Source: Sphingomonas sp. CL5.1 | GTDB lineage: Bacteria > Pseudomonadota > Alphaproteobacteria > Sphingomonadales > Sphingomonadaceae | Assembly: GCF_013344685.1 (NCBI RefSeq) | Contig: NZ_CP050137.1 | Coordinates: 186,001 to 250,000 of the forward strand | Reading direction: 5' to 3' | DNA: 64,000 nucleotides | Shown: positions 34,872-43,285 of the stretch, piece by piece | Layout of the letters: each line of letters starts with the position of its first letter | Position numbering within the stretch: the first letter of the stretch is position 1 | Position numbers and translations under genes: made by a program | Notes under the pieces: generated by a model | What the model was told of the DNA's origin: nothing | Databases searched by the model: none | The model's input: the letters and a program-made list of their open reading frames with translations, nothing else

Positions 34872-37052
34872 GTGGCGGCGGAGGCGATCGTCACCCGGCC
34901 GGGGGCGGACGGCCGCCACCCGACCTTCTGCCGCTTGTGCGAATCCTTCTGCGGGCTGGTCGCGACGGTGGAGGGCGGGCGCGTCACCGCCGTCGCCCCC
35001 GATCGGGACAATCCGCACTCGATCGGCCATGCCTGCGTCAAGGGCATCCGCATCGCCGACGTGACCAACGATCCCGATCGCGTGCTGCGCCCGCTCAAGC
35101 GCGTCGGCGGCCCCGGCGAGTTCGCGCCCGTTTCCTGGGCGGAGGCGCTGGACGACATCGCCGCCCGGCTGCGCGCGATCCGGGAGCGGCACGGCGGCGG
35201 GGCGCTCGCCGGCTATCTCGGCAATCCCACCGCTTTCTCGACCAATTCCTTCATGGGCTTCGGCGAGTTCGTCGCCGCGATCGGCGCGAAGAAGCTCTAC
35301 GGCGCCGGATCGCAGGACAGCAACGCCCGGCTCACCGCCAATTACATGATCCATGGCGCGCCGGTGCCGCTGGCCTTCGCCGATCTGCCGCAATGCGATT
35401 TCCTGCTGATCCTCGGCGCGAATCCGATGGTCTCGAACGGCTGGATGATCTTCGATCCCCGCTGGCGCCACGATCTGGAGGCGATCGCCGCGCGCGGGCG
35501 GGTGGTGGTGGTCGATCCGCGCGCCACCGAGACGGCGCGGCGCGGTGAGCATGTCGCGATCAACCCCGACAGCGATGCATGGCTGCTCGCCGGCATGCTC
35601 CACGTGCTGTTCGCGGAGGATCGCATCGACCGCGCCGCCGTGGCCGCCGTCACCACCGGCCTTCCCGATCTCGAACAGGCGGTGCGCGCGGTGCCGCTCG
35701 CCGCCGTCGGCGCGGCCACCGGCATCCCGGTCGACACGATCGCCGCGCTCGCGCGCGATTTCGCGGGAGCGGAACGCGCGGCGGTCTATGGCGGGCTCGG
35801 CCTGTGCCGGGGACGGTTCGGCACCTTCGGCAGCTATCTCGCCAGCGTGCTCAACGCGGTGACCGGGCGCTATGGCGCGCCGGGCGGGGTGCGGTTCGGC
35901 CGGCAGCTCTTCGGCGGCGCGTTCGCGGCGATGGCCGGCGGCTATAGCGACAACGCCAACCGCGTCGGCGGCGTCCCGGCGATCGCCGGGAAGCTCGCCG
36001 CCGCCTTGCTGCCCGCCGATATCGAGGAGGAAGGCGATCGCATCCGCGCGCTGATCGTCTCCGCCGGCAACCCGGTGGTCAGCGCGCCCGGCGGCGCGCG
36101 GCTGGCGGCGGCGCTCGAGAAGCTGGAGCTGCACGTCAGCCTCGATTTCTACGTCAACGAAACCAACAAGCACGCGCATTACGTGCTGCCCACCCTCACC
36201 TTCCTGGAGCGTGCCGACTGGCCGCTGGTCGGGATGCACGCGCTGATGCGCCCCTTCCTGCAATATACCGAGGCGGTGGTGCCGCCGATGGGCGAGGCGC
36301 GCGACGATTATGCGATCTATGCCGGGATCGCGCGGCGCATGGGGCTGGACGCGCCCTCGCTGTCGCCACGCAAGCAGGCGCTGGGCAGGTTCGGGTTGCT
36401 CCCCGATCCGCTCGGGCAGGTCGACCGGATGCTGCGGCGCGGCCCGGTCGGCGACCATTTCGGAGAGCGCGACGGCTGGTCGCGCGCGCGGCTGCGCGAC
36501 CGGCCGCACGGCGTGATGCTCGACGACATGCCCGAGGACCGGCACCGCTGGCGCGCGCGTGTCGCGCATCCCGGCGGCCGACTCGACCTGTGGCATCCGC
36601 TTGCCGCGCCGGAGCTGGCGCGGCTGCGCGCCGGCCTGTCGCGCCCGGCAGGCACGCTAGTCCTCATCGGGCGGCGCGACATACGGTCGATCAACTCGTG
36701 GATGCACAATTCGGACAAGCTCGTCCGCTCGCAGCATCCGACGCTGATGATCCATCCGGAGGACGCCGCCGCCCGCGACATCGCCGATGGCGACGAGGTG
36801 CGCGTGTCGAACGCCAATGGCGCGATCCGCGTCCCCGCCGAGATCACCGACGGGATCGCGCGCGGCACCGTTTCCTATCCACATGGCTGGGGCCATGCCG
36901 GCGGCTGGCAGCGCGCGAACGCGACGGAGGGCCGCAACGTCAACGTCCTGCTCGGGCTGGGCGTGGAATGGGTCGAATGGGTGTCGGGCATGACGCTGCT
37001 CGACTGCCTCGACGTCGAGGTCACCCGCGTGGCGACGAAGGAAGCGGCATGA
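34872..37052 (+). CDS. molybdopterin-dependent oxidoreductase (bis-MGD, [4Fe-4S])
   Basis: A 726-residue DMSO-reductase-superfamily enzyme. Cluster ligands are C20-x2-C23-x3-C27-x27-C55. The pterin-binding core includes GAGSQDSNARLTANYMIHG and ILGANPMVSNGWMIFDPRW; the C-terminal domain holds MIHPEDAAARDIADGDEV and VSYPHGWGHAGGW. GTG 34872 starts one base after the dehydrogenase stop, and its own stop overlaps the SDR start (ATGA). It has no export signal. It differs more from the other two molybdoenzymes in the window than they do from each other. The reaction is unknown; hydroxylation by water or a reductive step on a CoA ester are options. Confidence 0.88.
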   Translation: MAAEAIVTRPGADGRHPTFCRLCESFCGLVATVEGGRVTAVAPDRDNPHSIGHACVKGIRIADVTNDPDRVLRPLKRVGGPGEFAPVSWAEALDDIAARLRAIRERHGGGALAGYLGNPTAFSTNSFMGFGEFVAAIGAKKLYGAGSQDSNARLTANYMIHGAPVPLAFADLPQCDFLLILGANPMVSNGWMIFDPRWRHDLEAIAARGRVVVVDPRATETARRGEHVAINPDSDAWLLAGMLHVLFAEDRIDRAAVAAVTTGLPDLEQAVRAVPLAAVGAATGIPVDTIAALARDFAGAERAAVYGGLGLCRGRFGTFGSYLASVLNAVTGRYGAPGGVRFGRQLFGGAFAAMAGGYSDNANRVGGVPAIAGKLAAALLPADIEEEGDRIRALIVSAGNPVVSAPGGARLAAALEKLELHVSLDFYVNETNKHAHYVLPTLTFLERADWPLVGMHALMRPFLQYTEAVVPPMGEARDDYAIYAGIARRMGLDAPSLSPRKQALGRFGLLPDPLGQVDRMLRRGPVGDHFGERDGWSRARLRDRPHGVMLDDMPEDRHRWRARVAHPGGRLDLWHPLAAPELARLRAGLSRPAGTLVLIGRRDIRSINSWMHNSDKLVRSQHPTLMIHPEDAAARDIADGDEVRVSNANGAIRVPAEITDGIARGTVSYPHGWGHAGGWQRANATEGRNVNVLLGLGVEWVEWVSGMTLLDCLDVEVTRVATKEAA

Positions 37053-37804
37053 CCGCGCCCGGATCGAGCGACCGGCTGCGCGGCAAGACCGTGATCGTCA
37101 CCGGCGGCACGCGCGGCATCGGCGAGGCGATCGCGCGCGGCATCGCGACTGCGGGCGGACAGGTCGCATTGTGCGGGCGCGACGCGAAGGCGGGCGAACG
37201 GATCGCGGAGGAGATCGGCGCGGCGAGCCGCTACCTGCCGCTCGATGTCGGCGCGGCGTCGGGCTGGGACGGCATCGTGCCGCTGGTGGAGCGGCAGCTC
37301 GGCCCCGTCACCGGCCTCGTCAACAACGCCGGGCTGGGGATCAGCGGCAACCTGTCACGCATGACCGACGACGATGTGATGCGCATGATCGCGGTCAACC
37401 AGCTCGGCGTGTGGCACGGGATGCGCGCGGCCGGCGCGGCGATGCGTGCCAACGGCGGCGGGTCGATCGTCAATATCGGCTCGGCCGCCGCGACCCGCGC
37501 GCATCCCGGCATCGTCGCCTATGCCGGGACGAAGGCGGCGGTGGTCGGCATGAGCCTCGCCGCCGCGGCGGAGCTTGCGCCGCACCGCATTCGCGTGAAC
37601 GTCATCCACCCCGGCTATTTCGGCACTCGCCTGCTCGACGAATCCTCGCGCGGGCACGGGCGGACGATGGGCGCGACGGCGACCCCGCTGGGGCGCGTGG
37701 CGGAGCCGGAGGAGATCGTCGGCGCCGCTGTCTTCCTCCTGTCGGACGAAAGCGGCTTCGTGACCGGGACGCAGATCGCGGTCGATGGCGGGCTGACGAT
37801 GTGA
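37049..37804 (+). CDS. short-chain dehydrogenase/reductase
   Basis: A 251-residue NAD(P)-dependent SDR. It has the cofactor motif TGGTRGIG, NNAG, a catalytic serine in IGSAAATRAHPG and the Y-x3-K pair in YAGTK; VDGGLTM lies at the end. ATG 37049 overlaps the molybdoenzyme stop, so expression is coupled. It probably oxidises a hydroxy intermediate to a ketone, or the reverse, in the same operon as the acyl-CoA dehydrogenase. Confidence 0.93.
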   Translation: MTAPGSSDRLRGKTVIVTGGTRGIGEAIARGIATAGGQVALCGRDAKAGERIAEEIGAASRYLPLDVGAASGWDGIVPLVERQLGPVTGLVNNAGLGISGNLSRMTDDDVMRMIAVNQLGVWHGMRAAGAAMRANGGGSIVNIGSAAATRAHPGIVAYAGTKAAVVGMSLAAAAELAPHRIRVNVIHPGYFGTRLLDESSRGHGRTMGATATPLGRVAEPEEIVGAAVFLLSDESGFVTGTQIAVDGGLTM

Positions 37805-37820
37805 ACAATCGGAGATTCGC

Positions 37821-38189
37821 GTGATAAAGATGATCTTCTGCCTGCGCCGCCGCGCCGACCTGACGCGGGCGGAATTCCAGACCTATTGGCGGGAGCGGCA
37901 CGCGCCGCTGGTGCGGGAGGTCGCGCCGCTGCTGCGCATGCGCAGATATGTGCAGAGCCACAGTTTCGACGATCCCCGCATCGCCGGCCCGGTGGCGGCG
38001 CGCGACGCGATCGTGGAGCCTTATGACGGCGTCGCGGAACTCTATTGGGACAGTATCGAGGATATCCTGGCGGTCGGCGACAGCAAGGAAGCGCGCGACG
38101 CGGGCCGCCACCTCCTCGCCGACGAGCGCGCGTTCATCGATCTCGCCAACTCCCCGCTTTTCTGGGTGCGCGAGAATATCGTGATCTGA
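37821..38189 (+). CDS. EthD-domain protein
   Basis: A 122-residue protein of the EthD/dimeric alpha-beta barrel group. MIKMIFCLRRRADLTRAEFQ and TYWRERHAPLV are the family hallmark at the N-terminus. GTG 37821 has GGAG six bases upstream. EthD proteins accompany P450 and other catabolic oxygenases, often as small accessory proteins or isomerases; the role here is unknown. It ends the long operon that starts at the acyl-CoA dehydrogenase and converges on a hydrolase gene 8 bases beyond. Confidence 0.85.
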   Translation: MIKMIFCLRRRADLTRAEFQTYWRERHAPLVREVAPLLRMRRYVQSHSFDDPRIAGPVAARDAIVEPYDGVAELYWDSIEDILAVGDSKEARDAGRHLLADERAFIDLANSPLFWVRENIVI

Positions 38190-38197
38190 AAGCCCGC

Positions 38198-39055
38198 TCA
38201 GCGTGGCGGCATGACGCGGCCGAGGAAGCCGAGCACGCCTTCGTTGAAGACATCGTTGCGGTCGCCGGCCACCATATGGCCGGCACCGCGCACGTTGAAT
38301 ACCTCCAGGTCCGGCAAGGCGGCGCGGAACGCCTCCACCCCCGCCTCGTCGACGATGTCGCTCGCCATTCCCCGCACCAGCAGCGTCGGGAAGTCGATGC
38401 CGGCGGCATGGCGCGTCATCGTCTCGCCGCGCACGTCGATGTTGACCGAGTCGAGCATCCGGGGGTCCCAATGCCAGAACCATCGGTCGCCGCGCCGGCG
38501 CAGGTTGCGGGCGAGGCCCGACGGGTCCTTCGGGCGCGGGCGATGGTGGTTGTAGGCCGCCACCGCGTCCGCCGCCTCGTCGAGGCTGGCGAATCCCTCG
38601 GGATTGGCGGCCATGAACGCGCGAATACGATCGGTGCCGGCGATGTTGGGCCGCGGCACGATATCGACCATGACCAGCGCGGCCGGACGCGGCGCGCTCG
38701 CCTCGCCGATCGCGAACAGGCTGGTGGCGCCGCCCATCGACGCGCCGACCAGCGCGACCGGCCCGCCCACGCCCGCCAGCACGTCGCCCAGGTCGCGCGC
38801 GCGCAACGACATGGAATAATCGCCGTCGCGCGACCAGTCGCTCTCGCCGTGCCCGCGCGCATCATAATTGATGACGTGATAGCCGGCGTCGACCAGCGCC
38901 CGCAGCGCGCCCGACCAGCTATGCCGGGTCTGCCCGCCGCCGTGCATCAGCACCACGGTGGGCGCGCGGGGATCGCCGCCCACGTCGCCAACCAGTCTCA
39001 CCCCGTCCCGCGCCTGGAAACGCCGCGTCTCGATCGGCATGGCGGTTACTTCCAT
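38198..39055 (-). CDS. alpha/beta-fold hydrolase
   Basis: A 285-residue hydrolase. It shows the oxyanion HGGG motif (VLMHGGGQTRHSWSG), YDARGHGES, the nucleophile elbow G-A-S-M-G, a C-terminal catalytic histidine in GAGHMVAGDRND, and an acidic residue likely in the LLVRGMASDIVDE segment. It could cleave an ester, lactone, C-C bond or CoA thioester. It is divergent from the TetR gene at 39216 across motif B, so it is probably under that regulator. Confidence 0.92.
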   Translation of the reverse strand: MEVTAMPIETRRFQARDGVRLVGDVGGDPRAPTVVLMHGGGQTRHSWSGALRALVDAGYHVINYDARGHGESDWSRDGDYSMSLRARDLGDVLAGVGGPVALVGASMGGATSLFAIGEASAPRPAALVMVDIVPRPNIAGTDRIRAFMAANPEGFASLDEAADAVAAYNHHRPRPKDPSGLARNLRRRGDRWFWHWDPRMLDSVNIDVRGETMTRHAAGIDFPTLLVRGMASDIVDEAGVEAFRAALPDLEVFNVRGAGHMVAGDRNDVFNEGVLGFLGRVMPPR

Positions 39056-39119
39056 CAGGCATTTCTCCGGTCCGCTGCTTCGATCACGCTACGCCACCAG
39101 GCCCAGCCTCGCAACATTG

Positions 39120-39131
39120 ATCGATTAATTG
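39120..39131. promoter_or_regulatory. motif B site in the hydrolase/TetR divergent promoter
   Basis: ATCGATTAATTG lies 65 bases from the hydrolase start and 85 bases before the TetR start. The same 12 bases occur, inverted, at 52184-52195. Its position in the regulator's own promoter suggests autoregulation. Confidence 0.6.
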
Positions 39132-39215
39132 AACTTCTTGCGCCTAACTGGCTTGCGCCGCGCCCTGCGAACGGTAAATCGTTTTGGACCGGTATCAAAT
39201 CAGAAAGAACGCAGA

Positions 39216-39884
39216 ATGGCGATGGTCGAGAGGCTGCCCGAAAAGCCGTTGCGCGCGGAGGAGCATTCACCATCCGCCACGGCGCTGCTCGACGCGGCGG
39301 CGGCAATCCTGTCGCGGCGCAACGTGATCGATATCTCGCTGAGCGACGTGGCGAAGGAATCCGGCCTCAATTCCGCGCTGGTCAAATATTATTTCGGCGG
39401 CAAGGAAGGGATGCTGCTCGCCCTGCACTCCCGCGACGCCTATCGCGCGGTGGAGCAGATGGAGCACCTGGTGCGGATGAACATCTCGCCGGTGGCGAAG
39501 ATGCGCGTCCACATCAGCGGGATGATCAACACCTATTACCGCTCCCCCTATCTCAACCGGCTGATGCATTATCTGATCGGCGACGGAGAAACCGAAGCGG
39601 GCGGCAAGATCGCGCAATTCTTCGTCGAGCCGATCCTCAACGCGCAACGCGCGATCCTGGAGCAGGGCGTCGCCAGCGGCGATTTCCGTCCGATCGATCC
39701 GGAGCTGTTCTATTTCAGCCTCACCGGCGCGTGCGACCATATCTTCTACGCGCGCCACACATTGCTTCACCTGCGCGGCGAAGGGCATGTCACGGACGAG
39801 CTGCGCCAGCGCTACATCAAACATGTGACCGAAATCTACATGACCACCTTGCTGACACCGCCGCCGCCCGAAGCGTCGGCCTGA
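39216..39884 (+). CDS. TetR/AcrR family transcriptional regulator
   Basis: A 222-residue regulator. Its helix-turn-helix is in ALLDAAAAILSRRNVIDISL, SDVAKESGLNSALVKYYFGG (about 18-60). The C-terminal domain has YFSLTGACDHIFYARHTLLH. A second ATG two codons on is equally possible. Motif B in its promoter, repeated before most genes from 27 to 56 kb, makes it the best candidate for the island's main regulator. It is followed 15 bases later by an aldehyde dehydrogenase gene. Confidence 0.9.
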   Translation: MAMVERLPEKPLRAEEHSPSATALLDAAAAILSRRNVIDISLSDVAKESGLNSALVKYYFGGKEGMLLALHSRDAYRAVEQMEHLVRMNISPVAKMRVHISGMINTYYRSPYLNRLMHYLIGDGETEAGGKIAQFFVEPILNAQRAILEQGVASGDFRPIDPELFYFSLTGACDHIFYARHTLLHLRGEGHVTDELRQRYIKHVTEIYMTTLLTPPPPEASA

Positions 39885-39899
39885 ACGACAGGACAGCGG

Positions 39900-41333
39900 A
39901 TGCGCGAATCCACCCAATTCTATATCGACGGCCGCTGGACGGCGCCGGCCGGTCACGAGACATTCACCGTCATCGACCCCGCGACCGAGCAGCCGGCGGG
40001 CAAGATCGTTCTCGGCAGCGCTGATGATGTCGACGCGGCGGTCGCGGCGGCGAAGCGCGCCTTCCCGGCCTTCTCACGTACCACGCCGGGCGAGCGCATC
40101 GAGCTGCTCGAGGCGATCATAGAGGAATATCGCAAGCGCCGCGCCGACCTTGCGCTGGCGATCACCGCCGAGATGGGCGCGCCGGCCTCGCTGGCGGAGC
40201 AGCTCCACGCCAAGATCGGCCACGTCCATCTGCGCACCGCGGTCAACGTATTGAAGGAAGGCTATCCGTTCGTCGAGCGGCGCGGCACGACCACGATCGT
40301 GCGCGAGCCGATCGGCGTGTGCGCGCTCATCACGCCATGGAACTGGCCGATCAACCAGATCGCGGCGAAGGTCGTGCCCGCCATCGCCTGCGGCTGCACG
40401 ATGGTGCTCAAGCCATCGGAATTCTCACCCTTTTCCGCTACCATCTGGGCCGAGGTGCTGGACGCCGCCGGCGTCCCCGCCGGCGTGTTCAACATGATCC
40501 ACGGCGACGGGCCGGTGGTCGGCGCGGCGCTCAGCACGCATCCCGATGTCGACATGGTCTCGTTCACCGGCTCAACCCGCGCGGGGGTGGAGGTCGCCCG
40601 TGCCGCGGCGCCGACGATCAAGCGCGTCCATCAGGAGCTTGGCGGGAAATCGGCCAACATCATCCTGCCCGATGCCGATCTCGAGCAGGCGGTGACGCAC
40701 GGCGTCCACGCCATGGCGTCTAACTCCGGCCAGTCGTGCAACGCACCGACGCGGATGCTCGTCCCCGCCGACCGGATGAAGGAGGCGTGCGCGATCGCGG
40801 GCCGGGCCGCCGATGCGATCAATGTCGGCGCGCCGGCGGAAGCGGATGTCGGCCCGGTCGTCTCGCGCATCCAGTTCGACCGGATTCAGGCGCTGATCCA
40901 GAGCGGGATCAACGAAGGCGCGACGCTGGTGGCGGGCGGCACCGGACGCCCCGAGGGGCTGGACAAGGGCTTCTATGTCCGCCCCACCGTGTTCGGCAAC
41001 GTCAGCAATGACATGCGCATCGCGCGCGAGGAGATATTCGGCCCCGTCGTCTCGATCATCCCCTACGGCACGATCGACGACGCGATCGAGATCGCCAACG
41101 ATTCGCCCTACGGCCTCGCCGGCTATATCCAGGGCCGGGATAACGCGACGATCGAGGAGGTCGCCGCGCGGCTGCGGGTCGGCCAGGTCATCGTCAACCG
41201 CGCCACGCCCGATGCGATGGCGCCATTCGGCGGCTACAAGCAATCGGGCAACGGCCGCGAATGGGGCGATCATGCGTTCGAGGGCTTCCTCGAGGTGAAG
41301 GCGCTGCTCGGCATGCCGGCGAAGGCGGCCTGA
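39900..41333 (+). CDS. NAD(P)-dependent aldehyde dehydrogenase
   Basis: A 477-residue ALDH. It has N148 in TPWNWP, the general base E246 in QELGGKS and the nucleophile C280 in NSGQSCNAPTR; the C-terminal FGGYKQSGNGREWG is present. It oxidises an aldehyde intermediate to a carboxylic acid, probably supplying a CoA ligase. It is cotranscribed with the TetR gene upstream (15-base gap) and the CMD gene downstream (2-base gap). Confidence 0.95.
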   Translation: MRESTQFYIDGRWTAPAGHETFTVIDPATEQPAGKIVLGSADDVDAAVAAAKRAFPAFSRTTPGERIELLEAIIEEYRKRRADLALAITAEMGAPASLAEQLHAKIGHVHLRTAVNVLKEGYPFVERRGTTTIVREPIGVCALITPWNWPINQIAAKVVPAIACGCTMVLKPSEFSPFSATIWAEVLDAAGVPAGVFNMIHGDGPVVGAALSTHPDVDMVSFTGSTRAGVEVARAAAPTIKRVHQELGGKSANIILPDADLEQAVTHGVHAMASNSGQSCNAPTRMLVPADRMKEACAIAGRAADAINVGAPAEADVGPVVSRIQFDRIQALIQSGINEGATLVAGGTGRPEGLDKGFYVRPTVFGNVSNDMRIAREEIFGPVVSIIPYGTIDDAIEIANDSPYGLAGYIQGRDNATIEEVAARLRVGQVIVNRATPDAMAPFGGYKQSGNGREWGDHAFEGFLEVKALLGMPAKAA

Positions 41334-41335
41334 GC

Positions 41336-41890
41336 ATGGCGCGCATTCCCTTCCCCGATCCCGCGCGGCAGGACGCCGAGACGCTCGACCGGCTGACCCG
41401 TCTCGGCTCGCTCAACGTCACCCGGATGATGAGTCACTCGCCCCGGCTCATGAACGCCTATGCCAGGCTCGGCAGCCATCTGCTGCTGAAAGGCTCACTC
41501 GATCCGGTGCTGCGCGAGGCGGTGATCCTACGCGTCGGGCAATTGTGCGGCTCCGATTACGAGTGGCATCAGCATGTCAGCGTGGCGCGCGCGATCGGCA
41601 TGCCGGAGGCGATGCTCGAGGCGATCGCGGCGCAACGCTTCGACATGCTCCCCTCGGAGATCGCCCTGGCGGTGCGTATCGCGGAGGAAATCCATCGCGA
41701 CCATAACATATCGGAAGAAAGCTTCGCCGCCGCCCGCGCGCTGTTCAGCGACGAGCAGTTCGTCGAGCTGACGCTGTTGCCGGGCTTCTACATCATGACC
41801 GCCGGCTATCTCCGCGCGCTCGATATCGAGGTGGAGGAAACCGGCCCGCTCGGCGGCTCTTTCGTGCAAGGTCGCCGGGCGGACCGATAG
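41336..41890 (+). CDS. carboxymuconolactone decarboxylase-like (CMD/AhpD fold) protein
   Basis: A 184-residue all-helical protein. The conserved segment is LREAVILRVGQLCGSDYEWH followed by QH, the typical Y-E-W-x-x-H active region of CMD-type proteins. It lacks a CxxC pair, so peroxidase activity of the AhpD kind is unlikely. Members isomerise or decarboxylate lactones, or act as accessory proteins in catabolic operons. It starts two bases after the aldehyde dehydrogenase stop. It converges on a Rieske gene 6 bases further on. Confidence 0.85.
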   Translation: MARIPFPDPARQDAETLDRLTRLGSLNVTRMMSHSPRLMNAYARLGSHLLLKGSLDPVLREAVILRVGQLCGSDYEWHQHVSVARAIGMPEAMLEAIAAQRFDMLPSEIALAVRIAEEIHRDHNISEESFAAARALFSDEQFVELTLLPGFYIMTAGYLRALDIEVEETGPLGGSFVQGRRADR

Positions 41891-41896
41891 GGCGCT

Positions 41897-43090
41897 TCAG
41901 GCTTCGAGGAAACGCTCCACCCCGCGATAGAAGCGCGGGATATTCTCCTCCAGCCCGCAATAGATCACATCGTCCATCGCACCACCGGAAAGCCCGGCCT
42001 GCGAAATCTCCGCAGCGCGGAAATCCTCGCCGCCGAACACGCCCAGCACCATGTCATAGGAGCGCTTGAACAGTTCCTCAGCCTTCGGGTTGTCGGGCGC
42101 CTCGCGGGTCAGCATCGTATAGTCCACCATCGTCCGGTCCGGCCCGCGCGGTGCGAGGATCATCACGCTGATGTAATAAGGGCTGGTGATGACCACGACA
42201 TTGGGGAACATCTGATAGGCGAAGGTGACGATCTTGTGGATGTTGAGCTCCGGATCGTCGAGCGCCTCCACGGTGAAATTCGCCTTGCCGGAGGTCTGGC
42301 GCAGGCTGTCGCCGAACTGGTCGACCACCGTCGCCACGTCGGCGAACAGCGGCCCGACCGACTGGGCGTGCAGCCGCTGGACGTGATAGCCCTCAAGGAA
42401 CGGTTCCAGCACCAGCTTCCAGTTGGCGTTGAGATCGAACTGGCGCCGGCCGTAGACATGCCCGCGCGGCAGGTTCAGCGCCTCCAGGTCCGCCGCCAGT
42501 TGCGGATTGATATGGTCGAAGGAATAGCTGCGCCGCGGATCGAGCCCGACCCAGACGATGCCGCCGATCTCCTTCGCCGCAAGCTGGCGCAACGGCCGGT
42601 CCGCCTTGTCGAAGCAGGCGATGGTCTCCGCGCGCGGCACCGCCAGCAGCTTGCCGTCCAGCCCGAACGTCCAGGCATGATAGGGGCAGGTCAGGCGCGC
42701 CGCCTTGCGCGGGTCGCAATCCTCGACCAGCTTCGATCCCTTGTGAGTGCAGGAATTGATGAAGGCGCGGATTTCGCCCTCGCGGGTACGCGTCACGACG
42801 ACGGGCACGCCATAGCTTTCCACCGCCAGCACGCTGCCCGGCTCGGGGAGCAGCGCCGAAACGGTCATCGGAACGGGCACGGCGCGGAAAATCCTTTCCT
42901 GCTCCGCGTCGAAACGCTCCTGCGAGGTGAAGATCGACGTCGGCCGGCGCTCATGGAGCACGGGATCTTCCGCCTGATCGTGCGGCCTGATGCGACGGAT
43001 CGCATCGATCTGGCTCGGCGACAGCGAGGCGAGCGTCGGGATGTTGCGCTCGGCGGGCGCGATGGCGGTTGCTGTGCTCATGATTTTCAA
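41897..43090 (-). CDS. Rieske non-heme iron oxygenase alpha subunit
   Basis: A 397-residue oxygenase component of a second subclass. Rieske ligands are C114-x-H116 and C135-x2-H138 (SCTHKGSK, CPYHAW). The catalytic iron segment is EPFLEGYHVQRLHAQSV. A TTG at 43090 has AGAGGG at usual distance; ATG 43081 is the alternative and removes three residues. It is divergent from a paralogue at 43286, with two perfect palindromes between. No reductase, ferredoxin or beta subunit is nearby. Confidence 0.92.
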   Translation of the reverse strand: MKIMSTATAIAPAERNIPTLASLSPSQIDAIRRIRPHDQAEDPVLHERRPTSIFTSQERFDAEQERIFRAVPVPMTVSALLPEPGSVLAVESYGVPVVVTRTREGEIRAFINSCTHKGSKLVEDCDPRKAARLTCPYHAWTFGLDGKLLAVPRAETIACFDKADRPLRQLAAKEIGGIVWVGLDPRRSYSFDHINPQLAADLEALNLPRGHVYGRRQFDLNANWKLVLEPFLEGYHVQRLHAQSVGPLFADVATVVDQFGDSLRQTSGKANFTVEALDDPELNIHKIVTFAYQMFPNVVVITSPYYISVMILAPRGPDRTMVDYTMLTREAPDNPKAEELFKRSYDMVLGVFGGEDFRAAEISQAGLSGGAMDDVIYCGLEENIPRFYRGVERFLEA

Positions 43091-43146
43091 GCCATCCCTC
43101 TGGAAAGACGATTATGCGTCAGACCGGCATAGCGCGCAGCGACGCG

Positions 43147-43186
43147 AAATTCAATTGTCCAATTGAATTTTAATCATGTGATTAAA
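43147..43186. promoter_or_regulatory. two adjacent perfect palindromes between divergent Rieske genes
   Basis: AAATTCAATTG (43147-43157), TC, CAATTGAATTT (43160-43170) is a perfect 11-bp inverted repeat. TTTAATCA (43169-43176), TG, TGATTAAA (43179-43186) is a perfect 8-bp inverted repeat. Both have 2-base spacers and centres 19 bases apart, about two helical turns, which suggests cooperative binding of dimers. AATCGACTAAACAAG at 43258-43272 lies closer to the plus-strand gene. Confidence 0.8.
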
Positions 43187-43285
43187 TCTGCGTCACGCAT
43201 CCTTGTCGCGCATCCGCCGCGCACGATCGGTTGACGCGCGCTGAAGTTGCGATAGGTAATCGACTAAACAAGAGCGAGAGAGGAT

